Assembly (NCBI GenBank): GCA_023251095.1
Contig: JAHEZL010000017.1
Span: forward strand, 1-64,000
Reading direction: 5' to 3'
DNA: 64,000 nt
Source of the DNA: Flavobacteriales bacterium
GTDB lineage: Bacteria; Bacteroidota; Bacteroidia; Flavobacteriales_C; GCA-002722245
The notes below the pieces were generated by a model. The model saw only the letters and a list, made by a program, of their open reading frames with translations. It was not told where the DNA came from and searched no databases. Position numbers and translations under genes: made by a program. Of this stretch, positions 40,924 through 50,802 are shown one piece after another (within the stretch, counting starts at the first letter, position 1; each line of letters opens with the position of its first letter).

Positions 40924-41621
40924 TGCCCAAAGAAGCTGTTATACTGGCTGGCGGATTCGGAACGCGCTTACAAAGCGTGGTGGCCGATGTTCCTAAACCA
41001 ATGGCTCCCGTTAATGGTAAACCCTTTCTGGAATATTTATTGAATTACGCTCTTCACCAAGGCATTCAGCATGTAGTTATTTCTACGGGTTACAAGCACG
41101 AAGTGATAGAAAACTATTTTGGTGCTACTTATAAAACCCTTGCTATTTCTTACGCACAGGAACTTACGCCTTTAGGTACAGGCGGCGGAATTCAGCTGGC
41201 ATTGAAAAAATGCAAAGAAAAAAATGTGGTGGTATTGAACGGCGATTCCTTTTTTAAAGTGGATTTAAAAGCTTTGGAAGCAAAGCACAACGCAGCCAAA
41301 AGTGAATTTTCCATTGCCGCAAAAAAGATGTTCAACTTCAACCGCTACGGAATCATTCAAACGCAGGGAAGTAAAATTTCTGCTTTCGAAGAAAAACGAG
41401 AAGTAGCTGAAGGCATTATCAATGCAGGAGTTTATATTATTGATCGAGAAAAATTTTTAGCGCTGAATCTCCATGAAAAATTCTCGATGGAAAAAGATTA
41501 CATGGAGAAATTCTTTCCAACGCATAATTTCAATGCCTTTGAATTTGACGGATATTTTATTGATATAGGGATTCCGGAGGATTATGAAAAAGCGCAAAGG
41601 GATTTTGTTGGTCGATTGTGA
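40923..41621 (+). CDS. hddC: D-glycero-D-manno-heptose 1-phosphate guanylyltransferase-like nucleotidyltransferase
   Basis: AVILAGGFGTRLQSVVADVPKPMAPVNGKPFLEYLL, IDIGIPEDYEKAQRDF; operon with hddA and gmhA. Confidence 0.87.
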   Translation: MPKEAVILAGGFGTRLQSVVADVPKPMAPVNGKPFLEYLLNYALHQGIQHVVISTGYKHEVIENYFGATYKTLAISYAQELTPLGTGGGIQLALKKCKEKNVVVLNGDSFFKVDLKALEAKHNAAKSEFSIAAKKMFNFNRYGIIQTQGSKISAFEEKREVAEGIINAGVYIIDREKFLALNLHEKFSMEKDYMEKFFPTHNFNAFEFDGYFIDIGIPEDYEKAQRDFVGRL

Positions 41622-41626
41622 TCACA

Positions 41627-41762
41627 CGCTCCGCGCTCAGGGCTTCGCCGGCGCGGAATTTATTTGTGCAGAGGCTTTGCCTCGTATTTTTCAAATGATA
41701 ACAACGAGCTGAAAGCTCTAAACAAAAAAATTCCGCGCCGGCGAAGCCGTGAGCGCGGAGCG
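41627..41762. repeat. Long inverted repeat with two inner hairpins between convergent genes
   Basis: Arms 41627-41661 and 41728-41762 pair at 34/35 positions; inner gaggc-ttt-gcctc (41671-41683) and gagct-gaa-agctc (41705-41717). Confidence 0.9.
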
Positions 41763-41786
41763 ATCGTGACGTAGATATTTTATTAA

Positions 41787-42497
41787 TTAGTTTTGCTGCT
41801 GTGGTTGTTCTGCAACATTCTCCACCGGAGCTTCCGGTGCAACTTCTTCCTTCTCCTCGTTCGCCAAAAACTGCTCTTTAAAATATCTTCTTTGAAAAAG
41901 AAGAATCATTAAAACACCTATAGTTATTGCTGAATCGGCGATATTAAAAATAGGAGGGAAAACATAATCTCCACCTTTCCAGGGAACCCACTCGGGCCAG
42001 TGCGCCGAATAAAAAACCATATCTACCACACTACCTTGCAACCATCCGGTATATCCGCCTTCAGCAGGCATAAACGTGGCCAGTTTATCGGAGTAAGGAA
42101 TACTTTCACTGAAAATTTTTCCGTAAAAAACAGAGTCGAGAATATTACCAATCGCCCCTGCAAAAATCAGCGACAAGCTGTAAACCATTGATCCTACCTT
42201 CCCTCCTTTAATTTTTTGCCAGAGGTAATAGCCAATAAAACTAACGGCAACGATACGGAAAACGGTGAGTAAAATTTTGGCGCTGTCTTTACCAAGGAAA
42301 GGAATCTCCCAGCCAAATGCCATTCCAGGATTTTCTACAAATTGAAATTTGAACCATTCCAAACCAAAAACATCTACCGACTCATTATAATAGAAATGAG
42401 TTTTGATGTAAAATTTCACCGCCTGATCAATAAAAAGCACAGCTAAAATAGTAATGAAAGCTTTTTTTAAATCAGAACTGCTCGTTGAATGGTCCAT
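41787..42497 (-). CDS. lspA: Lipoprotein signal peptidase with C-terminal extension
   Basis: VENPGMAFGWEIPF, GAIGNILDSVFYG, PPIFNIADSAITIGV. Confidence 0.92.
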   Translation of the reverse strand: MDHSTSSSDLKKAFITILAVLFIDQAVKFYIKTHFYYNESVDVFGLEWFKFQFVENPGMAFGWEIPFLGKDSAKILLTVFRIVAVSFIGYYLWQKIKGGKVGSMVYSLSLIFAGAIGNILDSVFYGKIFSESIPYSDKLATFMPAEGGYTGWLQGSVVDMVFYSAHWPEWVPWKGGDYVFPPIFNIADSAITIGVLMILLFQRRYFKEQFLANEEKEEVAPEAPVENVAEQPQQQN

Positions 42498-42501
42498 TAA
42501 T

Positions 42502-42891
42502 TTATCCTTGTGCGTTTTTGGCCTCGATGCTTAATGTAGTGTGAGGCACAATGCGAAGTCTTTCTTTAGAAATCAAAACACCTGTTTCACGACAAATTCC
42601 GTAAGTCTTGTTTTCAATTCTTACGAGTGCAGCTTGCAGTTGCATGATGAATTTACGTTGACGGTGCGCCAATGAAGCAATTTTTTCACGGTTCATGGAT
42701 TCAGATCCATCTTCCATCATATTGAAAGTACTGGCACTTTCGCTGTCGGAATTTTCTCCAGAGTGATCCAGCTGACCTTGAAAATGTTTCAGGTCGATTT
42801 CAGATTCCTCAATTTTAGCCTGAATGATTTTTTTGAATTCGGCCAACTCTTTATCAGAGTATCTTACCTTTTCTTCCTTCTTTGCTGCCAT
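42502..42891 (-). CDS. DksA/TraR-family protein
   Basis: LVRIENKTYGICRETGVLISKERLRIVPHTTLSIEAK. Confidence 0.85.
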   Translation of the reverse strand: MAAKKEEKVRYSDKELAEFKKIIQAKIEESEIDLKHFQGQLDHSGENSDSESASTFNMMEDGSESMNREKIASLAHRQRKFIMQLQAALVRIENKTYGICRETGVLISKERLRIVPHTTLSIEAKNAQG

Positions 42892-42896
42892 AACTG

Positions 42897-45800
42897 TTAG
42901 TTTAATTTTGTAATACTAATTGTTGTTTTTAAATCGTCGTCTACTTCCACCTCTTGTCCGTCTGCCCCTATAGCTGCTACCCACTCAATGTCGTTTGCGA
43001 GTACTTCGCTGCAAATATATGTTTTGTTGTTGTGAATCGCTTCAACTATGCCTTCAACTTTTTGAATTTTTAGTTGGATGCGGTCGGTGAGATCAAAATT
43101 TTTGTCTTTTCTCAAGTTCTGAACCCTGTTTACCAACTCCCTTGCGATACCTTCTTCTTTTAAAGAACTGCTGATGGTTGTGTCAAGCGCCACTGACAAT
43201 CCTCCTTCTGTAGCTACAGCCCATCCTGGAATATCATCAGTCGAAATCTCAACGTCTTCTAAAGTAAGAATAATTTTCTCCCCTTCAATATCCAATGAAT
43301 ACGCTTTGTCCTGCTCAAGAGTTGCAATGTCTTGTTGATTAAATTTGGAAATCGCGGCAGCAATTTGTTTCATGCTTTTTTGATATTTCGGGCCGAGACT
43401 TTTAAAATTTGCTTTTATTTTTTTTATAAAAATGGAAGCGCTTTCATCTTCAAAATACAATTCCTTAACGTTCACCTCTGATAAAATCAAATCCTTAATT
43501 GCATATACCTGAGCAGGATCAATGCCCAATAATGGAATCATAATTTTTTGCAAAGGCTGACGAACTTTGATTTTATATTTTTTTCTCAGACTCAACACCA
43601 TGGATGAGAAGGATTGCGCCAACTCCATTCTTTGTTCCAAATCCAAATCAATTTCTTTTTCGTTAAATGTTGGAAAGTCACTCAAATGCACCGATTCCAC
43701 TTTATGTCGTCCACTCACTTCGTTTAAATCTTTGAAGAGTTGGTCCATAAAAAATGGTGCCAGCGGAGCCGACAATTGTGATACTACTTCCAAACACTTG
43801 TACAAGGTTTGATAAGCTGCAATTTTATCTGTGGAGTATTCCCCTTTCCAGAATCTACGACGGCAAAGGCGAACGTACCAGTTGCTCAAATGCTCACCTA
43901 CAAAATCCTGAATAGCGCGGGCTGCTTTGGTAGGCTCATAATCGGCCCAATGTGCATCCACTGCTTTTACCAAACTGTTGAGTTTTGAAATTATCCAGCG
44001 GTCAATTTCCGGACGATCGTTCAAAGGAACTTCTACTTCTTTGTAAGAGAAACCATCGAGGTTGGCATACAAAGCGAAGAACTGATAAGTGTTATATAAA
44101 GTACCAAAGAATTTTCTTTGTACTTCAGTGATTCCATCCAAATCAAATTTCAAATTATCCCATGGCTGCGCATTGGAAATCATATACCAGCGCGTTGCAT
44201 CCGGACCATATTTATCCAAAGTTTGAAAAGGATCGATGGCATTACCTAAACGCTTCGACATTTTCGAACCGTTTTTATCCAGCACCAATCCGTTCGATAC
44301 TACATTTTTAAACGCTACCGAGTCAAAACACATCGTAGCAATGGCATGTAAAGTATAAAACCAGCCACGTGTTTGGTCTACACCTTCCGCAATAAAATCG
44401 GCAGGATAAGCTTTGTTGTTGTCAATCAATTCCTTGTTTTCAAAAGGATAATGCCATTGTGCATAAGGCATCGCACCTGAATCAAACCACACGTCAATTA
44501 AGTCAGCTTCACGCTTCAAAGGCTTACCTGAAGCGCCAACCAAAGTGATTTGATCAACGAAGTTTTTATGTAAATCGAGGATGTTATAATTTTCTTTAGT
44601 GAAATTTCCGGGGATGAAAGTTTCTAATGGATTGCTTTTCATTACACCTGCTTTCACTGCTTTGGCGCATTCGTCTTTTAATTGCTCCACGGAACCGATA
44701 CAGATTTGCTCGCTGCCGTCTTCTGAAGTCCAAACGGGAATTGGAATTCCCCAGTAGCGTGAACGCGACAAGTTCCAGTCGTTTACATTTTCCAACCAGT
44801 TTCCAAAGCGACCAGTACCGGTGCTTTTCGGTTTCCAGTTGATGGTGTTGTTGAGCTCCACCATTCTGTCTTTCATCTGCGTAGCGCGGATGAACCAGGA
44901 ATCCAGCGGATAGTACAACACCGGTTTATCAGTTCTCCAGCAATGCGGATAACTGTGTTCGTATTTCTCAACTTTAAATGCTTTATTTTCTGTTTTCAGT
45001 TTGATGGAAATCTCTACATCCACTGATTTTTCAGGCTCCTGGCCGGCAGGATAATATTCATTCTTCACAAATTTTCCTGCAAGCTCACCGGCTTGCGCAA
45101 CAAATTTTCCTTGTAAATCAACAAGAGGAACAGGATTGCCTTCAGGATTCAAAACCATCATTCCCGGAACTCCCGCTTCTTTTGCCACCTTCGCGTCATC
45201 CGCACCAAACGTAGGTGCGATATGAACGATACCCGTACCATCTTCAGTAGTAACGAAATCACCCGGGATTACACGGAATGCTTTATCAGCATTTTCAAAA
45301 GGCAAGGCGTAAGGCAACAATTGTTCGTATTGGATGCCCACCAAGTCAGCACCCACAAAGCTTTTCAAAACCTGGTAAGGAATTTTTTTATCGCCTTCTT
45401 TGTATTCTAAAGATTCGCTGAGCTCATATTTCCCGGCGAATTGTTTCTCCAATAAAGGCTTTGCCAAAATCACCTGGATTGGCAAATGTGTGTATTGATT
45501 GAAGGTTTTTACCAAAACATATTCAATCTTCGGTCCAACTGCCAAAGCGGTGTTGGATGGAAGCGTCCATGGAGTGGTCGTCCACGCCATAAAACAAACA
45601 TCACCTTCCACATCCTTTATCGCACCTGATTTTTTTGCTTTAAACTGCGCAACAACAGTAGTGTCTTTTACATCCCGGTAGCATCCCGGTTGATTCAATT
45701 CGTGAGAACTCAATCCCGTTCCCGCTGCCGGAGAATAAGGCTGAATAGTATAGCCTTTGTACATCAGATCCTTGTTGTACAACTGTTTCAGGAGATACCA

Positions 45801-46283
45801 AACCGACTCGATGTATTTGTTTTCGTAAGTGATGTATGGATCTTCCATGTCCACCCAGTAACCCATTTGTTGGGTGAGCTTGTTCCAGATATCGGTGTAT
45901 TTCATCACCGCTTCGCGGCAGGCTTTGTTGTAATCTTCAATGGATATTTTTTTACCGATGTCTTCTTTTGTAATTCCCAACTCCTTCTCTACTCCCAACT
46001 CAACAGGCAATCCGTGCGTATCCCAACCGGCTTTACGGTTTACTTTATATCCTTTCAAAGTTTTGTATCTGCAAAAAATATCCTTGATGGTTCTTCCCAT
46101 CACGTGGTGAATACCGGGCAAACCGTTGGCGGAAGGCGGACCTTCATAAAACACAAAAGTTTTGTCGTCGCTGCGCGAAGAAATACTTTTCTCAAAAATA
46201 TTGTTCGCTTCCCAAAAGGCTTGCACTTCGCTGGCTACAGCGGGTAAATTCAAACCTGAATATTCTTTATACTTTTTTGCCAT
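42897..46283 (-). CDS. ileS: Isoleucyl-tRNA synthetase
   Basis: GPPSANGLPGIHHVMGRTIKDI (HIGH-like), KNGSKMSKRLGN (KMSKS), 1128 aa. Confidence 0.96.
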   Translation of the reverse strand: MAKKYKEYSGLNLPAVASEVQAFWEANNIFEKSISSRSDDKTFVFYEGPPSANGLPGIHHVMGRTIKDIFCRYKTLKGYKVNRKAGWDTHGLPVELGVEKELGITKEDIGKKISIEDYNKACREAVMKYTDIWNKLTQQMGYWVDMEDPYITYENKYIESVWYLLKQLYNKDLMYKGYTIQPYSPAAGTGLSSHELNQPGCYRDVKDTTVVAQFKAKKSGAIKDVEGDVCFMAWTTTPWTLPSNTALAVGPKIEYVLVKTFNQYTHLPIQVILAKPLLEKQFAGKYELSESLEYKEGDKKIPYQVLKSFVGADLVGIQYEQLLPYALPFENADKAFRVIPGDFVTTEDGTGIVHIAPTFGADDAKVAKEAGVPGMMVLNPEGNPVPLVDLQGKFVAQAGELAGKFVKNEYYPAGQEPEKSVDVEISIKLKTENKAFKVEKYEHSYPHCWRTDKPVLYYPLDSWFIRATQMKDRMVELNNTINWKPKSTGTGRFGNWLENVNDWNLSRSRYWGIPIPVWTSEDGSEQICIGSVEQLKDECAKAVKAGVMKSNPLETFIPGNFTKENYNILDLHKNFVDQITLVGASGKPLKREADLIDVWFDSGAMPYAQWHYPFENKELIDNNKAYPADFIAEGVDQTRGWFYTLHAIATMCFDSVAFKNVVSNGLVLDKNGSKMSKRLGNAIDPFQTLDKYGPDATRWYMISNAQPWDNLKFDLDGITEVQRKFFGTLYNTYQFFALYANLDGFSYKEVEVPLNDRPEIDRWIISKLNSLVKAVDAHWADYEPTKAARAIQDFVGEHLSNWYVRLCRRRFWKGEYSTDKIAAYQTLYKCLEVVSQLSAPLAPFFMDQLFKDLNEVSGRHKVESVHLSDFPTFNEKEIDLDLEQRMELAQSFSSMVLSLRKKYKIKVRQPLQKIMIPLLGIDPAQVYAIKDLILSEVNVKELYFEDESASIFIKKIKANFKSLGPKYQKSMKQIAAAISKFNQQDIATLEQDKAYSLDIEGEKIILTLEDVEISTDDIPGWAVATEGGLSVALDTTISSSLKEEGIARELVNRVQNLRKDKNFDLTDRIQLKIQKVEGIVEAIHNNKTYICSEVLANDIEWVAAIGADGQEVEVDDDLKTTISITKLN

Positions 46284-46429
46284 GAAATACTTCTAAATGA
46301 AGGAGGGCAAAAATAGGGAAAATAAAGGAAGATTTAAACCCCACTAAAGAGAGCAAATTATCATGGCTCAACAAGATATTTTAAACCTTAAATGATTCGC
46401 TCCGTACATCTTAACCATAAAATATTTTT

Positions 46430-47842
46430 ATGCTTAAAAAACTCCTCTGCTTTTCGTTTCTCCTGACAGCACTTTCTTCTGTTTACAGTCAGGCAGGCAC
46501 CTTAGACAATTCCTTTAATCAGGGCAACACAGGATTCAGCAACGGCAACGGATTAAATTATAATGTATATTCCATTGCGGTTCAACCCGACCAGAAAATT
46601 CTGGCAGGCGGATTTTTTGAAATTTACAATGGAAGCACAACAAAGCATCTTGTTCGCTTAAATGCTGACGGAACAATCGATAATAATTTTAACTCAGACT
46701 CTTCAGTAATCGCCGTGAGTGAAATTTTAATTCAACCCAATGGAAAAATTTTAGTGGGCGGGAATTTTACTCTTTACGGCGGAAGTGCCGCCGACTATAT
46801 CACACGTTTAAATAGCAATGGGAGTGTGGATAATACTTTTAATGCAGCGGCGAGCGATGCAGTGGAAGGTATTGCCTTGCAAGCGGATGGAAAAATACTG
46901 GTTTCAGGTTGGTTCATGCAGATGAACGCTGTTGCATCAAGATATCTGGCGCGCTTAAATACCGATGGAAGTACAGATACTTCTTTCCATGTTGCTAATA
47001 CCATCAATGGTACGGTAGCATCCGTTGTTGTTCAACCCGATGGAAAAATTTTAATTGGAGGAACTTTTATTTCAATTAATGGAATCTCAAGAAAACGTGT
47101 GGCCCGATTAAACAGTGACGGAACTTTGGATACTTCCTTTGATCCCGGAACAGCTGCAAGCACCTGGGTAAAATGCATCGCCCTTCAACCCGATGGGAAA
47201 ATTTTAGTGGGAGGATATTTTATTTCTTTCAATGGAAATACATACTATAGCATAGTTCGCTTAAATGCAGATGGAAGCACCGACAATTACTTCACTCCGC
47301 AAACTGCCGTTGGAGGCTCTATCTGGAGCATCGTTGTTCAACCCGACGGAAAAATTTTAGCAGGAGGAAATATCGCTTCTTCCAATAACCCTAACGAAGT
47401 TGATCTTCTAAGATTCAACAGCGACGGCACTCAGGATCTTTCATTTAACACAGGAGGAGCAGGATCAGACACCATCATCAGTTGTATAGCTTTGCAGGCA
47501 GATGGAAATATTTTAGTGGGTGGCGATTTTAAAACTTACAATGGAACAGGCATAGAATTAATGGCGAGAATTATTGGAGATTCGCCGAATGTAACACATG
47601 AAAATTTATCTCAGAAGGAGATGAGTATTTATCCGAACCCAAGCACTGGAATATTCACTTTACAAAGCGATGAAATTCCACAAAACATTTTGGTGTTTGA
47701 TAAAACGGGGCGAATAATTTTATCTCAAACTCCAAACAACAATTCCACTTCCATTGATTTGAGTAAGTACGCTGCCGATGTGTATTTCATTCAAGTGAAA
47801 TACAATGATCTCATTGAAATTTCAAAGGCGGTTATGAAATAA
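46430..47842 (+). CDS. Delta-60 repeat protein with T9SS sorting domain
   Basis: About seven repeats of QPDGKILVGGxFxxxNG...ARLNxDGSxDxSF; C-terminal MSIYPNPSTGIFTLQS. Confidence 0.88.
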   Translation: MLKKLLCFSFLLTALSSVYSQAGTLDNSFNQGNTGFSNGNGLNYNVYSIAVQPDQKILAGGFFEIYNGSTTKHLVRLNADGTIDNNFNSDSSVIAVSEILIQPNGKILVGGNFTLYGGSAADYITRLNSNGSVDNTFNAAASDAVEGIALQADGKILVSGWFMQMNAVASRYLARLNTDGSTDTSFHVANTINGTVASVVVQPDGKILIGGTFISINGISRKRVARLNSDGTLDTSFDPGTAASTWVKCIALQPDGKILVGGYFISFNGNTYYSIVRLNADGSTDNYFTPQTAVGGSIWSIVVQPDGKILAGGNIASSNNPNEVDLLRFNSDGTQDLSFNTGGAGSDTIISCIALQADGNILVGGDFKTYNGTGIELMARIIGDSPNVTHENLSQKEMSIYPNPSTGIFTLQSDEIPQNILVFDKTGRIILSQTPNNNSTSIDLSKYAADVYFIQVKYNDLIEISKAVMK

Positions 47843-47924
47843 ATTATGGGATTGCTTCAATTTTTGAGTACAAAAATTCTCGCAATGACGAACTCATGGA
47901 TTCACAATGAACTTCAGAGAATAG

Positions 47925-48072
47925 GTCGCTAACTTCGTGCGAGGGCCCGAGCCAAGAGGTTTGATATTAAGAGGAGAAACGAAGTTTCGGTCTTGTGTGA
48001 AAGGTTTTTCGTGTGGTAGCAGCTTCTCTTGGCTCTTGATTTTTTGTTACTTTTTCATCAAGGAAAAAGTAA
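47925..48072 (+). repeat. Structured direct repeat, copy A
   Basis: gtc(g/a)ctaacttcgtgcga(g/a)ggcccgagccaagaggtttgatattaagaggagaaacg...; shared with 51664-51816; stem gagccaagag/ctcttggctc; terminal hairpin 48047-48072. Confidence 0.88.
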
Positions 48073-48085
48073 GAAGAAAAGAAGA

Positions 48086-50683
48086 TTATTCAATATTAAT
48101 TCCCCTACTTTCAACACTAATAACACCAATCTCTCTACCCGGCAAAGAAACTTTCAAAACCCTCACTTCCCCCGGTTTCAACGAAATATAATTATCGCTC
48201 CAAATCACCGGACGAACAGGTTCTTTGGTTTTATTATCCATTGCCATCAACTCAATGAAAAAGGCAATTTTATCGGAAGTATTCGTCACCGTTACTTCTC
48301 CTTTTCCATTATACTCCACTTTTATTTTTGCTTTTGGCAAAGTGCGCAAGGCAGTATAATCCGCAAATTCAATCGCAGGTGTATATATCCATGAGGCGCT
48401 GTCTTTCGCAGGTTCCATCATATCTTTCCTTTTATTCATCCAGCTTAACCAATAAAAATTAGAAGCGATTTTTTCTCCTTTGTTATTCTGAACTATGATA
48501 TTCACAAAACAAATATCTGCAGGAAAAGCACGAAACGACAGCAATCTTTCCGCTGAATTGCCTGCTACTTTACCTGTCAGCTCTTTGCTATAAAACAATT
48601 TTGAATCACTCTTATACACTTCAACAAAAACTTTAGCTTCAGCAGAATCTTTGGTATCATTTGCCAGATAAATCGCGTGATCCCCGTAATTATAAATTCC
48701 CTGCACCGGAGCGCATGCCGCTTTAGTGCCGTAATAAGCACCCGTCGGCATTAAATACGCATCATACAATTGCCAGTAAGTATCCAGCCAGGCGGAGTTT
48801 AACATCCATTGAACAACTCCCGTTGCATTGGGACGATTCACACGAAAAGCTTCAAACATCGGACGAATCGCTTCGTAGCTCGCAGCTTGTGTGAAGAGAG
48901 AAAAATCTTCCAGTGAAGGAGAAACTCCATAGCGATTATTGAAAGATTTCATGTAGCGATTTAAATTGCCAAAAGCATGTCGACCGGCATGATAATCCCA
49001 AGTGGAATCAATAGGCCAATGCGCTTTGCCATCAAACATTTTATTAATGGTCCATAAAACAGGAACCTGCGGACCCGGACCGGTTTCGGTATTAAAACCA
49101 AAAGCACCTCCGCGCACTGTATCGGTGTACCAATACATTGGCGGAACATAATCATAAGGACCGTTCATCTTCACACCACTTGGTCCGGAAACCTTGCTGG
49201 TATAAGTTTTAGCAGAACCCAAGTATGGTCGCGTTGGATCAATTTCTTTAAGAATGGCTAAATATTTTTTCTCCAATTCAGGATGCGGAAGAAAATCACT
49301 TCCACCCACCCAGGCAAATAAAGAAGGGTGATTTCTCAACCATGTAATCTGATGTTTCCAGTACCCCGCCAACAAGGAAATTGCTTTTTCTTCTGTTGCA
49401 CAACCAAACTGATCACCGCAGGGAGTACCAATATAATCTTGCCATTCCCAATGACAGCTGAAACCAGCCATGAGTAAAATTCCGTTGCGGTCGCACAAAT
49501 CATACAAGTGCTGATCCTTCCCCCAAAATGCTTCAAAGCGAATGCAATTGAGGTTCATGTCTTTCACATATTTTATTTGCGCTTCATCGTATTCACGAGT
49601 ATTATCGAGCAACAAATCATCTACCCACCCTGCACCTTTAATTAAAATTTCTTTGCCGTTTATTTTATAGCCGCGATGTCCGTTTGCATTCAAATAATCA
49701 CTCACTTCACGAATACCAAAAGATATTTTTTCGCTAGAAGACGGCACCAGATTCACCACAGCCGAAAGCTCCAGTTCCTGCATCGCAGGCTCACCATAGC
49801 CATTGGGCCACCATAATTTTGGATTTTTAATGTGCAGTTGCGGAAATTCTTTAGCGCTGAAAATCACCGTTCTTTTTTCATTGGCTTTTAAAGTGATTTT
49901 TTTTGAAAAAGAAATATTTTCTGTTCTTCCTTCCAGATCAATTTCACACTCGCTATCGTTGTGATTGATTACTTCGGTAGTGATAGTTAAATCGGCCTCT
50001 GCCAGAGTTTTCAGATTCAACTTTGATTGCACAAAAGTATTTTTGATTTCCACTTGTCGCGTAATTTTCAAAGTCACATTGCGAAAAACGCCCATATTGT
50101 TATCGGGCGGAGTAGGCGCCCAATCCACAAAACCGATGGAGTAATCTCCTTTAGAAGGAGGAAAAACTTCTATCGCCAAATGATTGCTTCCCACTTGCGC
50201 CACCGAATCAATCTTCAAAGAAAAACGATTGAAAGCCCCGGAAACAGTAGAAGTACCGGCCAGCAAATGACCATTGATCCAGATATTGGCTTTGTAATTT
50301 ATGCCGTCGAAATTCAAAAAATAATGATTCACATCAACAATATCATTCAGATGAAAAGAGCTGATGTACCACCATGAATTTTTAAATTGATCCGTAGGAA
50401 TTTTTGCTAAATTATTTCCTTCATATACATTTTTGTAAACGCCTGCTTTCACCAAAGCATTTAAAACAGTGCCCGGCACAGGGGCCTTTTTCCAGGAAAG
50501 AGAATCATCTGTTTCGCCCAGCGACAATTGTTCGCCTTTTAAAGAAGTAAGTTTTGAAGATTTTATTTTCCAGTTTTCGCTGAGTACTTTTTCCTGAACC
50601 ACATCTATCAATCCCGTTCCCGAACTACAGGAAAACAAGGCTATAACAGCCCAAAGCGCAAATAATTTTTTTCTTATTCCCAT
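48086..50683 (-). CDS. Glycoside hydrolase family 2-type lipoprotein (exo-beta-glucosaminidase/mannosidase-like)
   Basis: Lipobox IALFSCSS; W-K-APVPGTV, SWWYISSFHL, FDGINYKANIWINGH, KGAGWVDDLLLDN, NLNCIRFEAFWGKD. Confidence 0.83.
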   Translation of the reverse strand: MGIRKKLFALWAVIALFSCSSGTGLIDVVQEKVLSENWKIKSSKLTSLKGEQLSLGETDDSLSWKKAPVPGTVLNALVKAGVYKNVYEGNNLAKIPTDQFKNSWWYISSFHLNDIVDVNHYFLNFDGINYKANIWINGHLLAGTSTVSGAFNRFSLKIDSVAQVGSNHLAIEVFPPSKGDYSIGFVDWAPTPPDNNMGVFRNVTLKITRQVEIKNTFVQSKLNLKTLAEADLTITTEVINHNDSECEIDLEGRTENISFSKKITLKANEKRTVIFSAKEFPQLHIKNPKLWWPNGYGEPAMQELELSAVVNLVPSSSEKISFGIREVSDYLNANGHRGYKINGKEILIKGAGWVDDLLLDNTREYDEAQIKYVKDMNLNCIRFEAFWGKDQHLYDLCDRNGILLMAGFSCHWEWQDYIGTPCGDQFGCATEEKAISLLAGYWKHQITWLRNHPSLFAWVGGSDFLPHPELEKKYLAILKEIDPTRPYLGSAKTYTSKVSGPSGVKMNGPYDYVPPMYWYTDTVRGGAFGFNTETGPGPQVPVLWTINKMFDGKAHWPIDSTWDYHAGRHAFGNLNRYMKSFNNRYGVSPSLEDFSLFTQAASYEAIRPMFEAFRVNRPNATGVVQWMLNSAWLDTYWQLYDAYLMPTGAYYGTKAACAPVQGIYNYGDHAIYLANDTKDSAEAKVFVEVYKSDSKLFYSKELTGKVAGNSAERLLSFRAFPADICFVNIIVQNNKGEKIASNFYWLSWMNKRKDMMEPAKDSASWIYTPAIEFADYTALRTLPKAKIKVEYNGKGEVTVTNTSDKIAFFIELMAMDNKTKEPVRPVIWSDNYISLKPGEVRVLKVSLPGREIGVISVESRGINIE

Positions 50684-50802
50684 TTAGCAAAAGTAATAAT
50701 AGTGTACTGCAATACTATTTTTTAAACCGGACATTTGCAAGACAAAAGCAAAGTCCCCGCTTCTATTTATGAGAAAGCAATAAATTAGCAAAAAATAAAA
50801 AC

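Noticed and set aside
41584-41712. Short frame MKKRKGILLVDCDHTLRAQGF..., resembling a HAD DxDxT motif (possible GmhB start)
   Set aside because: Overlaps the conserved hddC C-terminus (EDYEKAQRDF) in another frame and stops after about 42 codons inside the inverted repeat; most likely chance.
45690-46247. 185-aa plus-strand ORF
   Set aside because: Entirely antisense to strongly supported ileS; no motif of its own. Other antisense ORFs (e.g. 4034-4372, 11689-12099, 30939-31376, 58373-58804) rejected for the same reason.
46430-47842. DNA-level tandem repeats (caacccgatggaaaaattttag...) as a CRISPR-like array
   Set aside because: They are in-frame coding repeats of the delta-60 protein, with no short unique spacers. 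No CRISPR array or cas gene was seen in the window.
47937-48191. 84-aa ORF, similar to ORF 51676-51987
   Set aside because: Similarity is explained by both reading the non-coding structured repeat; changes follow base pairing, not codon pattern.
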